The notes below the pieces were generated by a model that made no database searches, was not told the origin of the DNA, and worked only from the letters and a program-made list of their open reading frames with translations. A DNA stretch of 64,000 nucleotides from Datura wrightii (taxonomy: Eukaryota; Streptophyta; Magnoliopsida; Solanales; Solanaceae). The position numbers and the translations under genes are program-made. Of the stretch, positions 56,613 through 64,000 are shown one piece after another. The stretch spans positions 94,203,501 to 94,267,500 of the forward strand of contig JASDFA010000001.1 of assembly GCA_035772735.1 (NCBI GenBank), in the 5' to 3' direction. Position 1 is the first letter of the stretch. Each line of letters begins with the position of its first letter.

Positions 56613-58126
56613 ATGTTACACCCTGTAATTTTCTATCATTTGATCGATGTGCACATATGTATATAGAGAGTTTTGGGGTGCGACGCATGCATGAAAGGGA
56701 TCAGGGGATGAGTATATGAGTACGGTGTCGAGCGAGCAGGAGGTCAGGGCCAAAGGCTGGGTGCCGCGCCGCACTGCTTGCCTAGCGCCATAGCCGGCGA
56801 ATCGCGTCCATGGATTAGAGCGATAAGTGGCGTGTTGCGCCCCTTAGCCACTGCCTCAAGCCTATTTAAATATTTTAAGTTCAAGTTGAGTTCATTTAAA
56901 ATTTTCCAAGAATAGACCGTCGGCTAGGCAATATTTCTCTTCAACGTTTCCTCCCTTTTTAGCAAAATTACACTGTTAAACTCCATTCAAATGCAAATTC
57001 ATCTTGGATAACGAGTTCCAGGCCTACAAGGAACGTCTCTATGAAGTTATTTCTTGAAAACTCGCTCGGAGTACTGGAATCCCGCCGAGTAAAAGTTGTA
57101 GAAATCACTTCTAAATGAGTCCTAAACGGCTACAAGTGATAAGTAAGCATTTCTACCTTCTAAACTCTCAAAAATTTGTAAATTTTCCGTCGAATTAAAC
57201 GAAATTAAGTTGTAGTTAATTTTGTTGAAAGATATCATTATTTGTCAAGCCCTAGTAATTAAAATAGGCTCATTCTCTCAGCGTAGGGCTGCAATTTGGT
57301 GGGATTATCGGCTATAGGTTGGAACTGTTTAGGTGAACAAAAAATGGCATTTGAGGTATGTTATGGCTAACCTCTTCGGAAAGTTATTCCCCTCGTATTG
57401 TGATATGACCTACGGCTTTGTAAGTAAGTTGCGAGCATGTATATTGCGATTAGCTACTTTAGATAGGGTTGAAACTAAAGCATAGTACTTCAGTTGGGAT
57501 TGACCCCACCTAATATAGCCTTCCGTCGACCAACCTCAGGGTTGCTAGCTATGTCATTGCCTATGGGGCTATAGATTGCTTAGAGGAGCTATATGACATC
57601 TAAAAGGACTATATTCTGGCCTATAAGGACGTATTACAGTCCATCCTCGAATGGACTTATTTAATTCCATAACGGCACTACTGACCCTCCGTCAAGCCTT
57701 GTGCATCTTGGGTGCAGTCACAGGAGCCCAAAGGGCTCAGACACAACTACAAGAGCCTAGAGGCTAGGTAGGTTGGCTATAGTTACCTGTTACATCATAT
57801 TGACCCAGTTAGGGGTATATAGATTAAATTGTACTTGCCAGGGCTTGTAGGGGCCCAGGTAGGTTATTCTGCGTTGGTTGTACTTCCAGGTTTATAGGGG
57901 CCAGGTAAGGTTCTTGTTTGTATACTTATTTGTTATTTATACTTCAAGTTCTGAGGCTATTCAGGTTATAACTCTTATCCTTCCTATTGATTACTTTCAG
58001 TTCTTTTATCAGTTCTATTCAGTCATTTTCATTACTGCCTTACATATTTGGTAGATATTATTCTGATGCCCATCCATGGGGCGCTGCATACTTGCCTGCA
58101 GGTGCAGACAGACGTGCTGTAGGACC
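56613..58126 (+). repeat. 5' LTR of element D, first part
   Basis: Contains GC-rich motifs with GGCG..CGCC symmetry (56755-56860) directly upstream of a TATTTAAATATT TATA-like box (56871-56882). The module differs from that of C. It breaks at 58126 after GGACC. Confidence 0.75.
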
Positions 58127-59539
58127 TAATCTTGGGTAGAATTATATGCCCAAGTGATGCTCAAATGCTCTATTTCGTCTTGTTTATCTATCGTTATTTG
58201 TACATTCTCATGTGATTTGTAGTGAAAATATGAATTTATACTAACCAACATGATTAGTGTTGTTTTGCAGGAAAAATGTAATTTTAGGAAGCTAATTTGC
58301 ATGTTGGTGAAAATCGGAAATGGACTCAGAAGCCAATAGTGGAAAAGGTCAAGGACAAGCAGCAAACAAAGGGGCTCCACGATGGAGCCGTGTCACGCTA
58401 CCATCGCGGAGGCAGTCTGCCTCGGGTGGGTTACTTGGACAAATTCCAGTGAAGGTCCGCGTCGGGGCCGTGGCACGTTGGCCAAGCCCCGCGTTGCACG
58501 TCGTGACATGTTGGCCATATTTACCTGGAACATGAAATTTTAGTGAGGGTCCACGTTTGCACCGTGTCATGGAGGCAGTGCTCCGCGATGCACACCGTGA
58601 CACGTTGCTTGTTATTCCGGGAAAAATTCTCACTAGTATAAATAGCACACTTAGGTTTATTTTTAAGGATGTTGACATAGTTGAGCAAGAACGTGGGTTA
58701 CAGGCAGTTGAGGAGACGAAATTCTTAGGGTTCTTCTCTAACTCTTTCTCCTTTATTTCAATTGTTTGTATGATTTATACTCATTTGATGATGTTTAATC
58801 CACAAATGAGTGGCTAAATTCACTTCTTGCTGAGGTTAAGAACATTTATAGTGGAATGTAATTGTTGATCATTTTGGTTTTTCATCTTTTCTTCCATGGT
58901 TGTTCTATCAATTCTTGTTCTTACTGCATTAATGTCTGGCCAATGTTAATGTATATCTAAAAAATCTAATTTTATCTTGAAAGAGAAAGAAATTGGAAAG
59001 TTGTGAATTGGTAGGATATGATCTCTTCTTAGTTTGGGAAAATTGAGAATTGATTTACCTTCAGAATAGAAATATATCTGAAAGTCGTATTAGTCAATTA
59101 AGGAATCGGTTTCGTATGGCTAGAACATGAAATTCTTTTATCACAGAAATGTAGGTTGAAGGTTCATGATTCTTAAGTTGGGTAGAATATGAAAGTTTCT
59201 CTCCATAGGCAATAATTCTTGACTAGCAAACGAAGGAAAGATTAACCAAATTGTATCGATAAATTACTTCCCTGCATGTTCGTTTTAGCCTCAGCTTGCT
59301 CATTACTATAGTTCAGACTCACTTTATAATTTTGTTTTAGATTAGTATAAATTAGGAAACAAACTCTTCAAAATCTTCTTTAAACTGTTGTCTGCATTTT
59401 TAGAGTTAGAGTTCATTAACACTTAATTCGATTAATACCTTGGTTCAGTCCCTGTGTGACCGATACTTGGCTTACTTAAGCCATTTTACTACTTGTTTGA
59501 CCACGTGCACTTGCGTGTAGTTGTGAAATACACCGAACA
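58127..59539 (+). repeat. Solo Athila-type LTR in the D LTR
   Basis: 1413 bp, full-length match to the A/E LTR family, plus strand, ends ACCGAACA. Flanks GGACC (58122-58126) and GGATC (59540-59544) are a target duplication with one C-to-T change. The first two bases are TA instead of TG. Module arms lie near 58564-58575 and 58594-58605, with substitutions in the left arm; TATA box near 58637-58645. No interior. Confidence 0.88.
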
Positions 59540-59544
59540 GGATC

Positions 59545-60099
59545 TCTTTAGCAGTTAGCCAGGTTTAGCAGTTCAGTCCACTCCTTTTTTCTGGAGTTGA
59601 CAGTTAGAAAGGTTTTCTCATTTTGTCGTACAACTCTTGGGTAGGTCGGGGCCTTTTCCTGACCACTATTCCACTCTTAGAGGCTTGCCGACTATAGTTT
59701 TTACTTGTTGGTTATTGTTGGTGATGTGGGGCCTATGTATTTTATGTTTTGCATGCTGATCGTGTGGGCCCTAGTTTATCTATCAATTAGCAGCCTTGTC
59801 GGCTATAGTTTATATATGACTGCCTGTTTTCCTTCTTCTATGACTTAGACAGCATGGTGGTTTTGTCGGCCCACATAGAATCGCATTATTACTGTGTTAT
59901 TGGGTTAGCTATTTTCTTTCACAGGTTTACTGTGTGGCGTTATTGGCTCAAGGCAGTGTTTACAGTCGAGATATAGCTATTTGTTTTCTTGATTCTAAGC
60001 TGCTGGCAGGCACCAGAGGTTCATATGCCCAGCTAGGTCAGCCTAGGTCCCAGTGTGTTATTAGGTGATAGTCATGCCTCCCAAGGTGGGGCGTGACAA
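59545..60099 (+). repeat. 5' LTR of element D, last part
   Basis: Resumes after the solo LTR. It is co-linear with the last 500 bp of the C LTR (TAGGTCGGGGCC, GACAGCATGGTGG, CAGGCACCAG blocks) and ends TGACA. Confidence 0.75.
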
Positions 60100-60103
60100 A
60101 CTT

Positions 60104-60116
60104 GGTATCAGAGCAA
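60104..60116 (+). other. Primer binding site of element D (initiator tRNA-Met)
   Basis: TGGTATCAGAGCA five bases after the LTR. Confidence 0.9.
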
Positions 60117-60314
60117 CATAGTATCCTGGGAAGTCTGTAAGTCGTGTCTACTAGAGTCTTTTCTATTGGTGTGTTGTGCACCACATTCTATAGGCAGGAG
60201 GCTACGAAGCATGATAGTATGGTTACCCTCCTTCCTTCTCCAACTGTGCTATAGGTCTATGTTGTATAGGGTTGAGTCCCTAAGCTTATGTTATTCTGCT
60301 TATCTATGGAGAAA

Positions 60315-61670
60315 ATGTCCAACGCACGATAGACTATGGTTGGTCGGGAGTTGGATACTAATACAGGAGAGGGTACTAGCAGAGTTCCACCGTAAGAGCT
60401 AGCCCGACCTGAGGGCGAGAAGGAGACATCACCTCAGTCTCCCCAGCATTCTCCCCCATACCAGGAGCCCCCCAAGGCAGTAGATATGTCGATGCCACCC
60501 CCAGCAATCCTTATACCATTGCATCAGGAGGTTAGGAGTGTGTTTCATATGTTGGCTCAGATGATGGCCACTCAGCGCTAGCCAGTGGCACTAGTTGTCG
60601 CTAAATCTACTGGAGGACCCAGAAGTTCGAGGGTCTGAGAGTTTCTTGCCCTGAGTCCTTCATAGTTCACGGGGACAGACCGCGGAGAGGACCCTCAAGA
60701 CTTTCTGGATCAGTTAAAGAGAATATTAGGATGATGCATGCTACACCTGTAGAGTCAGTCGAGTTGGCAGCATTTTGGCTATGAGATATAGCGGTGTTGT
60801 GGTATGAGAGTTGAGAGAGGTCCTGAGACAAAGACGTACCCCCTCCAACTTGTTCTACTTTTTTAGAGGCCTTCATAGATTACTATTTTCCTCAGGAAAT
60901 CTGACAGGCCCGAGTGGATCAGTTCCTGCACTTGGAGCAAGGTACGATGAATGTTCGAGAGTACACGATGAGGTTTGACTCTTTGACAAGATATGCACTA
61001 GCATTTGTGGACACCATGCCAGCAAGGGTACATCGGTTCATCATGGGGCTTCTAGATTATGTGGAAACATGTGTTATATCTACCTTACGGGAGGATATGG
61101 ACATTGTGCACATTCAAGATTTTGCTCAAAATATTGAAGGGATTAGGCAGCGTCAGCATGACGAAGAAAGAGTGAATTAGGAGCAGCGCTAGAGGGCCAG
61201 GCCCACTGATATGCAGATAGAATTTTAGGGTGGGCCTAGGCTGCGGATATCAGGTAGGTCACCCAGACCTTCACCTTAGCAGCAGCAGGGCGGTAGATCA
61301 GATTATCGCGGACAATCAAGTCTCGATGAGAGTTCGCGGGCATTGGGTTGCCAACAACAAAGGGGATCAGATCAGAGCAGGTCCATTGCACCGTGTTTTA
61401 GCATTTGCAGCCAAAGGCATTTTGGGAGCTGTAAATATAGCTCTACTGCTTGTTATACTTGTGGGTAAGAGGGTCATATGATGAGGGATTGCCCGACCAG
61501 AGACCAGAATGATAGGGACCAGCAGAACAGGTCCTTAGTAGGATCACATGTTCCAGCACCTTTGGCAGGGCGCAGACCTTCATCTCCAGCCAGTAGAGGC
61601 AGAGGTAGATCAGGGGCATCCAGTTCTATAAGTGGTCCAAATCGTACTTACACTCTACTAGGGCGAAAGA
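60315..61670 (+). pseudogene. gag: Gag of element D, broken
   Basis: Aligns with the C gag. Possible ATG at 60315. Gag core at about 60700-61180 (VDQFLHLEQGTMNVREY, then LREDMDI). Zinc-knuckle scrap near 61458-61495 (TCG.., then GHMMRDC) with a stop inside. At least one frameshift before 60914 and several TAG stops. Confidence 0.8.
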
Positions 61671-64000
61671 AGTCAGAGTCATCACCAGACATTGTGACAG
61701 GTATGTTGGATGTTTTCTCTCACCCGGTTTATGTTTTAATAGATCCAAGTCCTACCTTGTCTTAGGTTACTCCACTAGTGGTGCCAAAATTTGATATAAC
61801 ACTAAAATTTTTTCAATGACCATTTTCTTTATCCACACCCTTCGGTGACTCTATTGTTGTTAAGAGAATATACCGGGGCTGTATAGTAGAGGTTGTTGAT
61901 CATCAAACTTTAGCGGATTTGGTGGAGCTAGAAATGATTGATTTTGATGTAATTATGGGCATGGATTAGCTAGAACCATGTTATGCCAATGTGGAGTGCT
62001 AGACCAGGACCGTCCGATTTCACTTTCCCGGGGAGCTAGTGCGAGAATGGAAAGGCAATACAGCTACGCCAAAAGGTAGGTTATATCCTATCTTCAGGTG
62101 AGGAAACTGATAGCAAAGGGTTGTATTTACCATATTGTTACGGTTTGGGATATGCAGGCATAGCCATCGACTCTTCAATCCATTCCAGTCGTATTTCCAG
62201 ATATATTCCCAGAGGAGCTTTCTGGTATTCCTCCAGAGGTGAGACCATTTCTCTATCGACCTGCCACCAGATATGCAACTTATATCCATCCTTCCATACC
62301 AAATGGCTCCTGCTGAGCTGAAGGAATTTAAAGAAAGTTGAAAGATTTTCTAGATAAAGGCTTCATCAGGCCTACTACTTCACTATGGGGTGCACCGATT
62401 TTATTTGTAAGAAAGAAGGATAGCTCCCTACGAATATGTATAGATTATCGGCAGTTAAATAAAGTTACTATTAATAATAAATATCCCTTTCCAACGATAG
62501 ATGATTTATTTCATCATCTCCAGGGGGGCAAAATATTTCTCCAAAATTGACTTAAGGTTTATGTATCATCAAGTGCGAGTCCGGGAGAAAGATATTCCGA
62601 AGATAGCCTTTAGGACCAGGTATGGTCATTTTGAATTCTCGGCCATGTCCTTCAGATTGACGAACACCCCAGTAGTGTTTATAGATTTGATGAACATCTT
62701 CATGACATATTTAGATCTGTTTGTGATAGTGTTTATTGATGATATTCTTGTATATTCCCGCTCAGAATCTGAATACAGAGTTCATCTGCGAACGACACTT
62801 CAGATCCTCAAAGATTGCTAGTTATATGCGAAGTTCTCAGAATGTGAGTTCTGGTTAAATTATGTAGCTTTCTTGGGCCATATTGTGTCAAATGCATGTA
62901 TCCAAGTTAATTCACAGAAAATCGAGGCAGTGAAGACATGGCCCAAACGCATGACTCCCACTGAGGTTCGTAGCTTCCTGGGGTTAACTAGGTATTACAG
63001 AAGGTTCGTGGAAGGATTCTCTGCCTTATCAGCGTTGTTGACCAGGTTGACTCAGAAAGTAGCTAAATTTCACTAGACTGAGGCTTATGAGCAGAGTTTC
63101 TAGGAACAGAAAAATAGTTTGACATATACCCCAGTATTATCCTTACTGGAAGGTTCAGAGGGCTACGTCGTATACTGTGATGCTTCATGCGTTGGGTTAG
63201 GGTGCATTCTACTTAACATGACAAGGTGATTGCCTATGCTTCGAGGCAGTTAAGGAAGCACGGTAGGAACTACGCCACCCATGATTTAGAGTTAGCAGCA
63301 GTGGTTCATGCTTTGAAACTGTGGAGTCATTACTTGTATGGTGTGCATGTGGACATATTTACTGATCATAAAAGCCTCCAGTATATCTTCACGCAGAAAG
63401 AGTTGAATTTGCGGCAGCGTTGTTGGCTAGAATTGTTGAAGGACTACGACGTGAACATCCTACATCACTTAAGGAAGGATAATATTGTAGCCGATGCCCT
63501 TAGCCGCAGATCCATGGGCAGCCTAGCCTATTTGAGGCCAAAACAGCAGGAAATGGCTCGAGAACTGCACCAGTTAGCCAATCTAGCAGTTTGGGTAATA
63601 GATTCAGAGGATAATGGGATTGTGATCCAGAATACAGGGAGTGTCATCTCTAGTTGTGGAAGTAAAGGAGTGATAGTATGAGGACCCTAGTCTAGTACAA
63701 CTCAGAGAGAAGGTCTTGTTCAACGGAGCGAACTATCAGCCTTTGAGTTAAGGGGAGACGGTGTCTTGAGGTTCAGAGGTCGACACTGCGTTCCAAATAG
63801 CAGGGCTCTTCCAGCATATCATGGAAGAGGTAAATTATTCTTGCTACACTCTTCACCCAAGTTCGATGAAAATGTACCATGATATTAAGGAGATATATCG
63901 GTGGCCTGGAATGAAGAAAGGTATAGATGAGTTTGTAGAACAGTGCCCTAATTGCCACTAGGTGAAAGCTAAACATCAGAAACTTGGCGAACTGACTTAG
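61671..64000 (+). pseudogene. pol: Pol of element D, broken, runs off the window
   Basis: Protease at about 61690-62060 with DPS in place of the usual D-[ST]-G. RT at about 62335-63100 with VFIDDILVYSRSE near 62735. RNase H at about 63120-63530, including FTDHKSLQYIFTQ. Integrase HHCC finger begins near 63820 and the window ends before the DDE core. Frameshifts near 62330, 62535 and 63215; many TAG stops. Confidence 0.88.

Larger units (their letters stand above)
56613..64000 (+). mobile_element. Tekay/Del-type element D, truncated by window edge
   Basis: 5' LTR (56613-58126 plus 59545-60099, split by a solo LTR), iMet primer site, decayed gag, protease, RT, RNase H and start of integrase, then the window ends. 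LTR starts TGTTACACCCTG and ends GGCGTGACA, about 2.07 kb without the insert. More decayed than C. The five bases before it are TGTGA; the other end is unseen. Confidence 0.88.

Noticed and set aside
56445..56666. 73-codon ORF across the G primer site into the D LTR
   Set aside because: It crosses an insertion boundary (56613), so it cannot be an evolved gene.

Overview
This window is repeat-rich DNA from a large plant genome. There is no host gene, tRNA, rRNA, bacterial operon or CRISPR array that I can support. Nearly all of it is Ty3/gypsy LTR retrotransposons nested in one another. Two clades dominate: Athila-type elements (primer site matching tRNA-Asp, Athila-like gag and integrase, and an extra ORF 3' of pol) and chromodomain-bearing Tekay/Del-type elements (initiator tRNA-Met primer site, single gag-pol frame). 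The family mix suggests an asterid, most likely a Solanaceae species, in gene-poor chromatin; this placement is inference. Element letters are mine.

Layout, left to right. B1 (minus strand) runs from the left window edge to 13851. Its interior is split by a solo Athila LTR (457-1339 plus 11288-11882), and that LTR is split by the complete element A (1340-11287, target duplication CTCTC). A solo LTR called H (13886-14821 plus 25239-25736) is split by the complete Tekay-type element C (14822-25233, duplication AATAG). B2 is an old minus-strand Athila-type element (26189-54543). It is split by the complete element E (28851-38864, duplication TTAAG) and by the complete Tekay-type element F (42112-52291, minus strand, duplication GTATA). 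B2's 5' LTR is broken by two inverted LTR pieces of the H family (G, 54544-56475). Tekay-type element D starts at 56613 and runs off the right edge; its LTR carries another solo Athila LTR (58127-59539).

Coding state. Only A's 406-codon 3' ORF (4696-5916) is fully open. A's gag-protease ORF has one amber codon, and RT, RNase H and nearly all of integrase are missing by an in-frame deletion. E has the reverse defect: it keeps RNase H and integrase but has lost protease and most of RT, also in frame. C keeps one gag-pol frame with no frameshift but eight stop codons. D, F, B1 and B2 are heavily decayed.

Most interesting signals. (1) A GC-rich palindromic module (CGTGTCACGGAG with CTCCGTGACACG) lies just upstream of the TATA box in LTRs of both the Athila and Tekay clades, and again inside A. 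(2) In A and B2 the 3' ORF is preceded by what looks like its own promoter: palindromic module, TATA-like box, leader, intron with GT..AG ends, and an acceptor a few bases before the ATG. (3) E's internal deletion has a junction that looks like a splice. (4) The Athila gag ORF seems to begin at CTG rather than ATG. (5) Seven of C's eight stops fit C-to-T change at CAG or CGA codons, as expected from decay of methylated cytosine.
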